The notes under the pieces are model-generated. The model was not told the origin of the DNA. It worked only from the letters and a program-made list of their open reading frames with translations, and searched no databases. A stretch of DNA of 64,000 nucleotides from SABY01 sp964593705 (lineage in GTDB: Bacteria; Bacteroidota; Bacteroidia; Bacteroidales; 4484-276): NCBI GenBank assembly GCA_964593705.1, contig CAZQIV010000003.1, forward strand, positions 1-64,000. Direction: 5' to 3'. A program made the translations under genes and the position numbers. Of the stretch, positions 1 through 8,051 are shown piece after piece. Numbering within the stretch: position 1 is the stretch's first letter; each line of letters opens with the position of its first letter.

Positions 1-40
1 TATTGGTAACAAAGTCTACTTATAAACTTTCAACCGTATC

Positions 41-541
41 TTAGAAATGAGCCACTTTTTTTAATTCAGCCATTGGTATGCTTCTCACTGGTGAACCAAC
101 TATTTTATTATCAATTTGCTGTTTTGCCTGCCCAGAATTTAGGAAGAAAAGTAGAAATTTTGAAAAAATTAATTCTTTTTTTGGTTTTATGACATAAACA
201 CCTTCCTTAATATTCCAATTTTTTGGTTCTCTTTGCACTAAAGCCGTTCTTCCTATTGTCCCAGTTCCAGAAAATAAAACATCACCAATTTCTAAATTTG
301 AACGATTATTTATCAGTTTTAACGCTTCATCATTTACCCTGTCAGTTTTGTCGTGAAAAGCTACATTAATGCCATTTAGTTCTCTGACAGTCACATAATA
401 ATTCATTGCTTTTGCTGTATTAAGAACAAAGTTCTTTCTTGGATTTAACCCTGTTTTTAATGAAATTATGATTTCTCCCAATTCCTTAAATTCCACTCCG
501 TTAGGGCAGTGTTGAGCAATAAGAATATCTATGTTGCTCAT
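41..541 (-). CDS. hsdS: Type I restriction specificity subunit HsdS, first half only
   Basis: The 166-residue product matches the N-terminal target-recognition half of a type I specificity subunit, which selects the DNA sequence bound by the HsdM/HsdR complex. It opens with the family-typical stretch around 'CPNGVEFKELGE' (residues 12-23) and carries the 'GDVLFSGTGTIGR' core near residues 86-98, then 'SPVRSIPMAELKK' where the central conserved helix should begin. The reading frame stops at 'KKVAHF', whereas complete subunits run to about 400 residues with two recognition domains. Only 40 bases remain before the window edge, so a frameshift with the second half lying outside cannot be excluded. 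It follows hsdM on the same strand but is separated from it by a nuclease gene and repeats. Confidence 0.75.
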   Translation of the reverse strand: MSNIDILIAQHCPNGVEFKELGEIIISLKTGLNPRKNFVLNTAKAMNYYVTVRELNGINVAFHDKTDRVNDEALKLINNRSNLEIGDVLFSGTGTIGRTALVQREPKNWNIKEGVYVIKPKKELIFSKFLLFFLNSGQAKQQIDNKIVGSPVRSIPMAELKKVAHF

Positions 542-555
542 GAGTTGTTTCCTTT

Positions 556-578
556 CTCTGGGTTGTGGTTTCGACTAC
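556..578. repeat. Outer arm of the 21-bp repeat element, left of the gap
   Basis: Ends in 'tggtttcgactac', the same outer arm that begins the complete copy of this element at 1197. It is cut off by the assembly gap that follows. Confidence 0.7.
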
Positions 579-678
579 NNNNNNNNNNNNNNNNNNNNNN
601 NNNNNNNNNNNNNNNNNNNNNNNNNNNNNNNNNNNNNNNNNNNNNNNNNNNNNNNNNNNNNNNNNNNNNNNNNNNNNN
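579..678. other. Assembly gap (100 N)
   Basis: Exactly 100 unknown bases, a conventional scaffold-gap length. Both sides carry the same repeat family, so the gap most likely hides further copies of the 21-bp tandem unit and its real size is unknown. No reading frame crossing it can be trusted. Confidence 0.99.
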
Positions 679-832
679 GCTCAACCACCGGCGATCTACG
701 CTCAACCACCGGCGATCTACGCTCAACCACCGGCGATCTACGCTCAACCACCGGGTCATTGCGGTGATTGAGCGTAGTCGAAATCACCAGCTCACTGTGG
801 CTTCGACTTCGCTCTGCCACCGGGTGTTCCGT
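679..832. repeat. 21-bp tandem repeat with inverted outer arm
   Basis: Three full copies of a 21-bp unit beginning 'gctcaaccaccggcgatc' and a partial fourth are followed by an arm ending 'gagcgtagtcgaaatcac', which is the imperfect reverse complement of the left arm at 560-578. The same element with fewer units recurs at 1197-1277, on the other side of the GIY-YIG gene. Confidence 0.85.
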
Positions 833-1171
833 TCCCTGAGCGGAGTCGAAGGGAACCGGACCATGAGGAGTATAATTCTTACTATGGCTCTCGTTCATAC
901 ACTCCGAAAGTTTTTTCAATTCGTAAGGCATTTTGTTTATTAACGCTTCCTTTTTCTTTCTACTCCAGCCTTGTACTTGCTTTTCGCGATAGAAGGCTTC
1001 GTCAATTCGTTGAAATTCCTCAAAATAGACCAACTTTACGGGCAAATGTTTCTTTGTATGATTAGCGCCTTCACCATTTTGGTGCTGCACTAGCCGGCGT
1101 TCCAAATCATTGGTGCTTCCGGTATAGTAGCTACCATCGCAGCATTCTAATATGTACATAAATCCTCTCAT
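679..1171 (-). CDS. GIY-YIG family endonuclease, 3' end lost in repeats and gap
   Basis: The N-terminal 80 residues form a small single-domain GIY-YIG nuclease of the YhbQ/UPF0213 kind: 'MYILECCDGSYYTGST' carries the variant GIY...YIG strands, followed by 'NDLERRLVQHQNG' with the catalytic-type arginine. The start is either residue 1 (MRGFMYIL) or the second methionine at 1159. After about residue 95 the frame runs into low-complexity sequence derived from the 21-bp repeats and reaches the gap without a stop, so the true end is unresolved and the natural protein is probably about 95-110 residues. Sitting between hsdM and hsdS and flanked by the same repeat on both sides, it looks like an insertion into the restriction operon. 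Its cellular role is not known. Confidence 0.7.
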
Positions 1172-1196
1172 AACTTTTGAGTTTTTTTATAATGGT

Positions 1197-1277
1197 TGTG
1201 GTTTCGACTACGCTCAACCACCGGCGATCTACGCTCAACCACCGGTTCATTGCGGTGATTGAGCGTAGTCGAAATCA
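1197..1277. repeat. Second copy of the 21-bp repeat element
   Basis: Begins 'tggtttcgactacgctc', contains the 21-bp unit, and ends with the inverted arm 'gagcgtagtcgaaatcac'. It is almost the same as the element at 556-832 but with fewer units. The two copies bracket the GIY-YIG gene as direct repeats whose own outer ends are inverted. Confidence 0.85.
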
Positions 1278-1280
1278 CTT

Positions 1281-2843
1281 TCATAATGCCCCTCCCTCTA
1301 AATCTGCAACAATTTCGTCAATGGCCGTGCGTAGCTTATTTTGCTTAACAACAATCTCTGCAATGCGGGCATTTAGTTTCAGAATATCAACCATTTCGCT
1401 GGTATCTTCCTGCTCAACAAAGCTGCTTACGGCGATACTGTAGTCGTTTTCGGCAATAGCTGAATTGTCAATGAGGCGGGCAAAGTACTCAATGTCCTTG
1501 CGTAGAACGAAAGTGTCGAGTATTCTGGCCTGGTTTTGTACGGTCAGTTTGTTTTTATTGCCCGCTTTTTTAAACTCGTTTGAAGCATCGATAAACAGCG
1601 TTTTATTGTCTTTTTTGCTTTTCTTCAAAACAATAATACAGGTAGCTATACTTACGCCAAAGAAAAGATTGGCGGGAAGTTGAATAACTGCATCTACATA
1701 ATTGTTGTCGATGAGGTATTTGCGTATTTTTTGTTCGGCACCTCCACGGTAAAGTACACCGGGAAACTCTACTATGGCAGCCGTACCGGAAGTAGATAGC
1801 CAACTGAGCATGTGCATGGTAAAAGCAAGGTCGGCTTTCGACTTTGGAGCTAAGACCCCGGCAGGCGAAAAACGAGGATCGTTAATTAACAATGGATTGG
1901 CATCGCCATCCCACTTTATGGAATAGGGTGGATTGGAAACAATGCAATCAAAAGGTTCATCGTCCCAATGGTAAGGTTCAAGCAAGGTGTCGCCATGTGC
2001 AATATCGAATTTCTCGTAATTAATGTCGTGCAAAAACATGTTGATACGGCAGAGGTTGTAGGTGGAAATGTTTTTTTCCTGACCGAAAAAGCCTTGCCGT
2101 ACATTTTCTTTGCCGAGCACTTTGGCAAATTTTAGCAGAAGCGAGCCTGAGCCACAAGCGGGGTCATACACTCTATTTACCTGCTTTTTGCCTACCACAG
2201 TAATTCGGGCAAGCAACTCCGAAACCTCCTGCGGGGTAAAGAATTCTCCTCCCGATTTTCCGGCACTACTTGCATACATCGACATCAGGTATTCGTAAGC
2301 ATCGCCAAAAGCATCAATGGTATTATCCTGGAAATGACCCAAATTTAAGTCTCCGATTGCCTCAATTAATTTTACTAATAGTTCGTTTCGCTTTTGTACA
2401 GTGCCACCAAGCTTGTTGCTGTTTACATCAATATCATCGAACAAGCCTTTGAGGTCGTCTTCGCTATCTGTGCCTTTAGCTGAGTTTTCGATATTTTTAA
2501 AAACATTGCTCAATGTTTCGTTTAGATTCGCATCGTTTTTAGCTTTTTTTCGCACATTGGCAAACAAACCTGAGGGAAGAGTATAAAAGCCTTTTTCTTT
2601 CACCGTGTCGGCTCTTCCAAATTCGGCATCTTTGTCTGAAATTTTTGAGTAATCGAAATTTGTGTTGCCTGTACGCTGTTCTTCTATGTTGATATAAACT
2701 TTCAGGTTTTCGGAAATAAACCGATAAAACAACATGCCCAGCACATAAGATTTAAAATCCCAGCTATCCACACTGCCGCGTAAGTCGTTGGCTATTTGCC
2801 ATATTGTGCGGTGGAGTTCGTCTCTTTCTTGTTCTTTGGTCAT
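1281..2843 (-). CDS. hsdM: Type I restriction-modification methyltransferase HsdM
   Basis: A 520-residue N6-adenine DNA methyltransferase, the modification subunit of a type I system. The N-terminal helical HsdM domain (about residues 5-165) is followed by 'GEFFTPQEVSELL' at 199-211, the S-adenosylmethionine motif 'DPACGSGSLLLKF' at 227-239 and the catalytic 'NPPY' at 304-307. Length and motif order are normal for an intact enzyme. Upstream on the minus strand lies an attC-like repeat and the toxin-antitoxin island; downstream come the GIY-YIG gene and the truncated hsdS. HsdR is not visible and would have to lie beyond the left edge. Without a complete specificity subunit the complex may be inactive. 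Confidence 0.95.
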   Translation of the reverse strand: MTKEQERDELHRTIWQIANDLRGSVDSWDFKSYVLGMLFYRFISENLKVYINIEEQRTGNTNFDYSKISDKDAEFGRADTVKEKGFYTLPSGLFANVRKKAKNDANLNETLSNVFKNIENSAKGTDSEDDLKGLFDDIDVNSNKLGGTVQKRNELLVKLIEAIGDLNLGHFQDNTIDAFGDAYEYLMSMYASSAGKSGGEFFTPQEVSELLARITVVGKKQVNRVYDPACGSGSLLLKFAKVLGKENVRQGFFGQEKNISTYNLCRINMFLHDINYEKFDIAHGDTLLEPYHWDDEPFDCIVSNPPYSIKWDGDANPLLINDPRFSPAGVLAPKSKADLAFTMHMLSWLSTSGTAAIVEFPGVLYRGGAEQKIRKYLIDNNYVDAVIQLPANLFFGVSIATCIIVLKKSKKDNKTLFIDASNEFKKAGNKNKLTVQNQARILDTFVLRKDIEYFARLIDNSAIAENDYSIAVSSFVEQEDTSEMVDILKLNARIAEIVVKQNKLRTAIDEIVADLEGGAL

Positions 2844-2929
2844 TAAGTTTTGAATATTTGATTTTGTTTATTTATTTTTCTACAAGTTGCTCTTCTAAGT
2901 CATTTTGGTGGTCAGCTTTTTTTGGCTAC

Positions 2930-3065
2930 CGCTAACGTTCAGCAAATATGAAGCGTAGCGGAATCCCTTGTTTAATGTTTATTTGTAAAAGTAATTCCGA
3001 TTTCTTTTTATTTTTTAACGTTATTGCCGCTATATGCAATTAGGTGATGTTACCACACGTTTTTT
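2930..3065 (-). repeat. attC-like imperfect inverted repeat, copy A
   Basis: Imperfect inverted repeat whose outer parts ('aacgttcagcaaatatg' on one side, 'ccgctatatgcaattag' on the other) resemble the ends of the better-conserved copies at 3803 and 6978. It begins 8 bases after the stop codon of the minus-strand gene at 3074. This is the most diverged copy. Confidence 0.45.
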
Positions 3066-3073
3066 CATTTTCT

Positions 3074-3337
3074 TTAATCACCAATTGAAATGTCTTTGAT
3101 TATTTTTGAAGTGTAATCTTTAAGTGAAACTATTAATTCATTAATTTCTTTTTCTTTAGTCATACCACAATCATGGATTATTTTTAAAACATTCTCCTGA
3201 AGATGCGTTGCAAATTCTGTCAACTCATTTGAATAAAGTCTTAATTCATGAATACTCTTTGCACTTGATTTTTTAGTCATGAAGTATTCATGTTTTTCTT
3301 TTAAGTACTTTTCAATTTTAGATTTAGCTTGATCCAT
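3074..3337 (-). CDS. Hypothetical helical protein
   Basis: An 87-residue lysine- and glutamate-rich protein predicted by eye to be almost entirely helical. No signal peptide, no membrane segment and no catalytic motif can be recognised. Its start is 5 bases beyond the stop of the upstream gene at 3343, so the two are probably co-transcribed and may act together. Together they sit between two attC-like repeats like one cassette. I do not recognise the family. Confidence 0.55.
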   Translation of the reverse strand: MDQAKSKIEKYLKEKHEYFMTKKSSAKSIHELRLYSNELTEFATHLQENVLKIIHDCGMTKEKEINELIVSLKDYTSKIIKDISIGD

Positions 3338-3342
3338 AGGTT

Positions 3343-3789
3343 CTAAATTATATTGTTCTCAATATCATTAATTATTTCCAAAAAATATCGTTTAGTGTTT
3401 GGTAAATATTTATTGACGAAATCTTGTCTTTTCCCTTTTGGCTGGGCTCTAATGACCTCAATAACAATTGATACTAATTCTAAATGTTCGTCTCCCATTT
3501 GAGTCATGTAAATTTCCCTCAACTGTTCAAATGATTCGTTATTAGCCTCTGAAACTAACTTTTGTACTTTTTCACTATTGACGAAAAAATTCTGTGCTTG
3601 CATTTTAATCGTTTCTTCTCTCAATTCAACGTATTTCTTTACTTCGTCAATATTAAAAATCTCCATGAATGATTTCATAGATTCATTAATTTCTTTTGAT
3701 TTTTTAATCTGTGATCGTTGAATAATAAATACTACAACATAAATGGTTGTATATAATCCAATGATTCCTAATGTTAACATTTCATTCAT
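3343..3789 (-). CDS. Hypothetical protein with N-terminal membrane anchor
   Basis: A 148-residue protein with one hydrophobic segment at residues 5-24 followed by a basic stretch (RSQIKKSK), predicting an N-terminal anchor with a cytoplasmic helical domain of about 120 residues. It is paired with the small helical gene 5 bases downstream. An attC-like repeat begins just upstream of its start codon. No family is recognised; a two-gene accessory cassette, possibly toxin-antitoxin or defence related, is only a guess from context. Confidence 0.55.
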   Translation of the reverse strand: MNEMLTLGIIGLYTTIYVVVFIIQRSQIKKSKEINESMKSFMEIFNIDEVKKYVELREETIKMQAQNFFVNSEKVQKLVSEANNESFEQLREIYMTQMGDEHLELVSIVIEVIRAQPKGKRQDFVNKYLPNTKRYFLEIINDIENNII

Positions 3790-3802
3790 AAATGTATTTC
3801 TT

Positions 3803-3948
3803 CAAAATGTGTGGTAACGTTCCGCAAATATGGCTCGCAACCGCCCACTTGCAAGAAGGTTTTTAGTGATTCGTATGTTTCTATTTCTATTCATATTTCC
3901 AGATGAATGCAAATGGCTGTGTGCCATTATTTGCTGTTTCGCCGGTGG
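3803..3948 (-). repeat. attC-like imperfect inverted repeat, copy B
   Basis: The outer parts 'gcaaatatggctcgcaacc' and 'ggctgtgtgccattatttgc' are imperfect reverse complements separated by about 85 bases. The element lies between the stop codon of the PIN gene at 4005 and the start of the next minus-strand gene at 3789, the position expected of a cassette recombination site. It closely matches copy D at 6978-7130. Confidence 0.55.
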
Positions 3949-4004
3949 TCGGACACGGTATGGGCTGGGCTTCATTTTCATTTGTGACTGTGAATTATTG
4001 TTTG

Positions 4005-4427
4005 CTATTTTTTCGGGTCAAAGTAATCCCAGTATTCTCTCGGTGTCAATATTCTTGTGTATTCAAATTCTGTAATTTGAAAATCAAGTGTGTTTCCTGT
4101 GATTAAATAGTCTGCTGAACTTACTGCTGCTAATTCTAAAAATTTATTATCACTTGTGTCTGTCAAAATATCAATCTTTCGGTCGGTTTTATAAAATCTT
4201 GATATTTCACGAAGTTTGTTTAATACAATATCCGCTCGTGTCTTAAAGTTGGTGTATTTGGCAAATTTTTCCCTATTCATCACTTCAATATACTCTGCAA
4301 ATATCTCGTCAAACAAACAAGTTTGTACATTTTGAGTTAGCACTAATTCATATAATATCTTAGTAGGGATAGAGTTTGAAATTAGAGCAGAAACAATAAC
4401 ATTTGTATCAAGAATGAGTTTTTGCAT
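4005..4427 (-). CDS. PIN-domain toxin (putative endoribonuclease)
   Basis: A 140-residue PIN-fold protein of the VapC-like group. It starts 'MQKLILDTNVIVSALI' with the first catalytic aspartate at residue 7, has 'FDEIFAEYIEVM' with an acidic residue in the usual second position (about 39-50), and ends with 'DTSDNKFLELAAVSSADYLIT' where the remaining metal-binding acids of PIN nucleases are found. Such proteins cleave RNA and stop translation when free of their antitoxin. Its start overlaps the upstream antitoxin gene by 20 bases, which argues for translational coupling. Confidence 0.85.
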   Translation of the reverse strand: MQKLILDTNVIVSALISNSIPTKILYELVLTQNVQTCLFDEIFAEYIEVMNREKFAKYTNFKTRADIVLNKLREISRFYKTDRKIDILTDTSDNKFLELAAVSSADYLITGNTLDFQITEFEYTRILTPREYWDYFDPKK

Positions 4428-4635
4428 CTCTTACTGCATTTATTTCAGCGTTTATTTCATCCATTGTCATTTTGGAAAATCCTTCTTGTTCTGCAATTTC
4501 GTTGCATTCCAAAAGTGCTTTTCTGGCATATTCTCTACTTATCAAATCTACCAAGTCTGTAAATTTAAGTTCCTTACGACCAAAGTTATACTTATGAAAA
4601 TCGGTATTACTTATTTTTATCTGTATAGTTTGCAT
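4408..4635 (-). CDS. Antitoxin of PIN-domain toxin
   Basis: A 75-residue acidic protein encoded directly upstream of the PIN toxin and overlapping it. The C-terminal part 'MTMDEINAEINAVRDAK' resembles the toxin-binding tail common in Bacteroidetes antitoxins of this kind, and the N-terminal 45 residues probably bind DNA or dimerise. The assignment rests mainly on size, order and overlap. It probably represses its own operon, as is usual for such pairs. Confidence 0.7.
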   Translation of the reverse strand: MQTIQIKISNTDFHKYNFGRKELKFTDLVDLISREYARKALLECNEIAEQEGFSKMTMDEINAEINAVRDAKTHS

Positions 4636-4648
4636 ATCTTTATGTGTT

Positions 4649-4770
4649 TGATTTCATTTTACAAAGTTAATAGATTTCCATTCTTTTGTGTATGCTAATA
4701 TTGTGGCCAACTCACGCATATAATCCTTTCGTCTTTTTTACCCCTGAACTCAAAAGACTTCCCGGGAAAA
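4649..4770 (+). repeat. Partial copy of the ~200-270 bp dispersed island repeat
   Basis: Starts at 'tttcattttacaaagttaa' and continues through 'attgtggccaactcacg' into 'gacttcccgggaaaat'. It corresponds to the second half of the repeat whose fuller copies are at 5958, 8052, 11415 and 14567. The left half is missing here. Confidence 0.8.
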
Positions 4771-5174
4771 TTTGATTCAATAACAGGGCTGCGATCCCTT
4801 TACTATCATGTATCAGGGTTGTGCCATAGGCATTCCTTTGGAGCGATCCCTTTCAGCTGCGAACCCAAAGCCGATTGGTTTGCAGCCCTGGCACAAATTA
4901 GGAAATAAGGTTGTATGCATTTTTATGATAACCATTTTCTACTGAGGTTTGGGAATAAAGGATAAGCTCGCAATTCTGCGAAGCAGGGTTTTTCATTCTA
5001 CGGTATGACAAATTCCCAGTTGGAACATTAAAAACCTTATTATCAAAAATCAACCTCAGTAGAAAAATATTCCGTTCATAAAAAAACCAACCCTGCCTCG
5101 CGGCAAGGCGGGCTTATTACCTTATTCAAAACTACGGGTTTGCTCACGTATCAGGGTTGTGATCCCAGCGTTTT
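4771..5174. repeat. Repeat-filled intergenic stretch with MITE-like element
   Basis: No credible gene. Short GC-rich palindromes of the 'agggctgcgatccct' / 'gggttcgcagccct' type are interspersed with a 132-bp element at 4935-5066 whose ends, 'ttttctactgaggttt' and 'aacctcagtagaaaa', are inverted. The same element recurs at 15181-15313 and, diverged, at 58172-58309. Confidence 0.75.
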
Positions 5175-5222
5175 TTCCAGAAGACTGCTATGCGGCTGTG
5201 TTCAATGATTTGCTATTGCCAC
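5175..5222 (-). repeat. attC-like repeat, one arm only (copy C)
   Basis: Carries only the gene-proximal arm ('cggctgtgttcaatgatttg'), which ends about 10 bases after the stop codon of the minus-strand PIN gene at 5230. The distal arm has been replaced by other repeats. Confidence 0.4.
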
Positions 5223-5229
5223 CAGTGTT

Positions 5230-5685
5230 TTATTTTTGTTTTTCCCTGATTAAAAAGTCTTGATACAATTCCTCTGTTTTTATTACTTGCTTAAATCCTT
5301 TATTTTTCAGTCCATTAAGCAATTTCATGTCCCCAGTCCATAATATGCCTTTTGCAAAATTAGAAACAGCAACAAAAATTGTATCATCAATGTCAATATC
5401 TTTGCAAAGCAGTTCAGCGTTTCTGTAAATTTCTGGTGGAATTATCGAATGATTAAGAATGGTAATGTTTCTGAGGATTAATCCATAAGTCTCAATAAAT
5501 TCATCTTCTGAGAGTTTCCCTATAGATTTTATTTTCTCTTTATGTTGGAATATTTCAAACCTAACATATTCAGGTGAATAAAAGTCAAAGTAATTTTTCC
5601 CATTTATTAAAATCTGACCAATTCTACTGTTGGTGTTTAGCAGAGCACTAAACACAATGTTTGTGTCAACAATAATTTTAGTCAT
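5230..5685 (-). CDS. PIN-domain toxin (second pair)
   Basis: A 151-residue PIN-domain protein beginning 'MTKIIVDTNIVFSALL' with aspartate 7 in the first catalytic position. 'CKDIDIDDTIFVAVSNF' (about residues 94-110) carries the aspartates expected for the metal site, followed by 'GILWTGDMKLLNGLK'. It differs in sequence from the PIN protein at 4005, so the two pairs are unlikely to be recent duplicates. The start overlaps the antitoxin gene by 8 bases. Confidence 0.85.
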   Translation of the reverse strand: MTKIIVDTNIVFSALLNTNSRIGQILINGKNYFDFYSPEYVRFEIFQHKEKIKSIGKLSEDEFIETYGLILRNITILNHSIIPPEIYRNAELLCKDIDIDDTIFVAVSNFAKGILWTGDMKLLNGLKNKGFKQVIKTEELYQDFLIREKQK

Positions 5686-5887
5686 TGAGTCCTAATTCTT
5701 CTTTAGTTCTGTCCCAACGACCCTTTTTGACTTCTTTTAGAAGTTCTTCAATATCGTCCTCTGAGGCAGTTGATTTAGAAGTTAGTTCTTCGTACCTCAG
5801 ATAGTCAAGGATTGTCTGAATTCGGGAGGTTTTAATACCAGCCGAAAATCTGACTAGTATTTCGTTATTTTGTCTTTCTACTATCAT
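5678..5887 (-). CDS. Antitoxin of second PIN-domain toxin
   Basis: A 69-residue protein directly upstream of, and overlapping, a PIN toxin. The middle reads 'TSRIQTILDYLRYEELTSKS' and the C-terminus 'KKGRWDRTKEELGLND', features seen in small Bacteroidetes antitoxins. DNA binding and autoregulation are inferred from the family habit, not visible as a clear motif. Confidence 0.7.
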   Translation of the reverse strand: MIVERQNNEILVRFSAGIKTSRIQTILDYLRYEELTSKSTASEDDIEELLKEVKKGRWDRTKEELGLND

Positions 5888-5957
5888 TACTCTCTTTTTT
5901 TTCCAAATTTACAAAAAATATAGATGGTTGATTTATTTGTCTGTTTTTCTCAATATT

Positions 5958-6156
5958 GGTGGCAACTTGTTTTAATGACCCCTTCCTATTTTTTAAATGT
6001 CCCTTTTTTGGTACATTAGGAAGGCAGTTTGACTCATTTTTAGTTTCAGCTTTTTTAGTTGGTCACCGCATAAGATTTTATTTATATAGTCGTTTGGGTA
6101 TTTCATTTTACAAAGTTAAAACATTTCCTTTCTTTTGTGTATTCTAATATTGTGCT
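5958..6156 (+). repeat. Dispersed island repeat, copy 2
   Basis: About 200 bp beginning 'caacttgttttaatgaccc', containing 'ttagtttcagcttttttag', 'cgcataagattttatttat' and 'tttcattttacaaagttaa'. Found in the same orientation, just upstream of minus-strand genes, at 8052, 11415 and 14567, with the right half also at 4649. Confidence 0.85.
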
Positions 6157-6179
6157 GCGTTTTTATGGTTCCAGTTCAA

Positions 6180-6533
6180 TTAAATTAGTTGAAGGACCTC
6201 AGAATTCCCATTATCAAATTCAATATTCAAAGACATTTTACTTGCATTCAATGCTTCAACATATCTCCGGATTGTTCCAAATTTTGTTTCTTTCAAGTTG
6301 TTCTCAATTTTTGAAATGTACGATTTGTCAATTTTCATTATTTCGGCTAATTGTCCTTGAGTCAAATTCTCTTGCTTTCTAAGTTTTCTTAAAAAGTCTC
6401 CGATTAATTCAGCTTTCAAATCTTTTTCATATTCTTCTCTGATTTCACTCCCTTTCAGTCCATAAACTTTATCTTTATGTTCATCGTGGGATATAAACCC
6501 CAATTTTCTCAATTTTTCCCGTCTTTTATCCAT
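6180..6533 (-). CDS. XRE-family antitoxin (HigA-like)
   Basis: A 117-residue protein with a helix-turn-helix of the Cro/CI type at about residues 46-100: 'FLRKLRKQENLTQGQLAEIM' followed by 'DKSYISKIENNLKETKFGT'. It lies 8 bases downstream of a RelE/Gp49-like toxin gene, the toxin-first order of HigBA modules. It probably neutralises the toxin and represses the shared promoter. Confidence 0.85.
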   Translation of the reverse strand: MDKRREKLRKLGFISHDEHKDKVYGLKGSEIREEYEKDLKAELIGDFLRKLRKQENLTQGQLAEIMKIDKSYISKIENNLKETKFGTIRRYVEALNASKMSLNIEFDNGNSEVLQLI

Positions 6534-6541
6534 TTTAGTAT

Positions 6542-6889
6542 TTATTTGTTAAGTTCTGAAAAATATTCATTTCTAAAATTTTTGGCTCTTTCAATTTCCT
6601 TTTTCGGGGTTTTGTTTGTCTTTTTCTTGAAACCATGGCTTACAATTATTAATGGGTCATTAGGTTCAATAGTGTCAAAAAATGACAATAGCCGATGAAA
6701 AATACCACGAAAATCAACAACCAATTCCCAAATTCCATTTGTGTCTGATAATTTTTTAAACCAACCCCCAAAATGGTTGAATTCTATTTTGTCAATTACG
6801 AAGTCTATTTTCCGTTGTTCTTTTAATCCTAAACTATCGTAAAAAGTTTGTGCTTGTGGTGATAAGTAAACTTCATATCTTTTGTCCAT
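6542..6889 (-). CDS. RelE/HigB-like toxin of the Gp49 family
   Basis: A 115-residue protein with the phage-derived Gp49-like (DUF891) pattern: 'YEVYLSPQAQTFYDSL' at the start, 'NGIWELVVDFRGIFHRLLSF' in the core strands and 'IIVSHGFKKKTNKTPKKEIE' near the end, where the ribonuclease-type basic residues lie. The frame extends 13 codons upstream to a TTG, but ATG at 6889 is the better start. Members of this family cleave mRNA on the ribosome. It is followed by its XRE antitoxin. Confidence 0.85.
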   Translation of the reverse strand: MDKRYEVYLSPQAQTFYDSLGLKEQRKIDFVIDKIEFNHFGGWFKKLSDTNGIWELVVDFRGIFHRLLSFFDTIEPNDPLIIVSHGFKKKTNKTPKKEIERAKNFRNEYFSELNK

Positions 6890-6977
6890 ATACCTTATTC
6901 TTTCCACAAAGATATAGTTATTTTTCAAGCATTGCCCTTTGTGGCAACTTTACTATTTCGAAGTTTTTTGTAAATAC

Positions 6978-7130
6978 AGCATAATGTTCCGCAAATATGG
7001 CTCGCAGCCGTCCACTTGCAGTAAGTTTTTTAGTGATACGTATGTTTCCTTTTCTCCCGATAGCTTATCGGGACGGGATCATTTTTCCAGATGAACGTTA
7101 GCCGGCTGTGAGCCATGTTTTGCTGTTGGC
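6978..7130 (-). repeat. attC-like imperfect inverted repeat, copy D (best preserved)
   Basis: The arms 'gcaaatatggctcgcagccg' and 'cggctgtgagccatgttttg' are imperfect reverse complements about 75 bases apart. The element ends in 'gctgttggcaa', 10 bases after the stop codon of the gene at 7140, and lies upstream of the next minus-strand gene. Arrangement and asymmetry resemble an integron attC site, but canonical core boxes are not exact. Confidence 0.55.
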
Positions 7131-7139
7131 AAAAGTTGT

Positions 7140-8018
7140 TTACTTCTTAAGTCCACACATTGCTTTTTTAACTTCAATAAGCTCAAATTTCTCCGAATTG
7201 ACTTTTTTTATAACATATCTTAAAAGGATATCAATCTGTCTTGCTTTTTCTAAGCAAACATCCTCAGAATACTCATGTATTCCACCTGATAATTGATCAT
7301 GCAACAATCGAATTGGATTATCACCTATTTCCTTCAATGATTTCGGAATATGTGGATTGATGCTAGTTATCAAGTTGGACATTTGATGATTCTTTTCATA
7401 CTCAATCCATGCGGTTTTTACTTTATCAGAGTCCTCAAAATCAAGTTGTGATATGTCTTTTACAAGTCGTTTAATTTCATTCTCAATTATTCTCCTAAAA
7501 TATGCAAAAGCTCCTATTCCATAGCTCATTGAAAGATTAGATAATGCCTTTGAATAATTCTCTTTATCTTCTTCATTTAAGTAATCAACTACTTCTTTTT
7601 CAGGATTTCTTTTAAATGCAGGTAATTGTCCTATTTTTCTAATAAAAATACTTGGAAACGCATTGTTGTAATCGACCGTTTTCTCAGAGAATATGTTTAA
7701 TAGCAAATCCATTTTAAAACCACACGATTGGCAATTACTTATCAAATGGAAGGAGAATCCAATTTTATCTGATTTATTGCGGTAGAATTCCGGAACATCA
7801 TTCTCATTGATTTCATATGATCTCCCCCATATCCTGTCGATTTTAATTGTATGGTAATCCTTTTCAATCGGACAATAAAACTTATAGGCTTTGTTTTCAA
7901 AGTATTCAAATACTTTAAATTCATATCCCTTATCAAAAGTATCAAAGAGTTGAATTTTTGAATAAAGAGGATAATCTGTAAAGAAATTTGCTAAATCTTT
8001 GTCATTAATTATCTGCAT
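7140..8018 (-). CDS. Hypothetical protein, DUF4145/HEPN-like C-terminus
   Basis: A 292-residue protein of unknown function. The middle contains a zinc-ribbon-like pair 'CQSCGFK' (about 96-102). The C-terminal half is helical and includes 'GAFAYFRRIIENEIKRLVKD', which resembles the DUF4145 / HEPN-like region of accessory proteins linked to restriction and abortive infection loci. 'LLHDQLSGGIHEYSE' follows. The family assignment is tentative. It sits alone between a dispersed repeat (5' side) and an attC-like element (3' side), the layout of a single-gene cassette. Confidence 0.55.
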   Translation of the reverse strand: MQIINDKDLANFFTDYPLYSKIQLFDTFDKGYEFKVFEYFENKAYKFYCPIEKDYHTIKIDRIWGRSYEINENDVPEFYRNKSDKIGFSFHLISNCQSCGFKMDLLLNIFSEKTVDYNNAFPSIFIRKIGQLPAFKRNPEKEVVDYLNEEDKENYSKALSNLSMSYGIGAFAYFRRIIENEIKRLVKDISQLDFEDSDKVKTAWIEYEKNHQMSNLITSINPHIPKSLKEIGDNPIRLLHDQLSGGIHEYSEDVCLEKARQIDILLRYVIKKVNSEKFELIEVKKAMCGLKK

Positions 8019-8051
8019 TATCTATTCTATTACGTTTGTCTTTACAATTAT

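Noticed and set aside
679..772. 21-bp tandem repeats as a CRISPR array
   Set aside because: Units are directly adjacent with no spacers, and no cas gene is present.
509..943. Open frames running through the first N-gap
   Set aside because: They consist of translated repeat units and unknown bases; only the GIY-YIG part has protein-like sequence.
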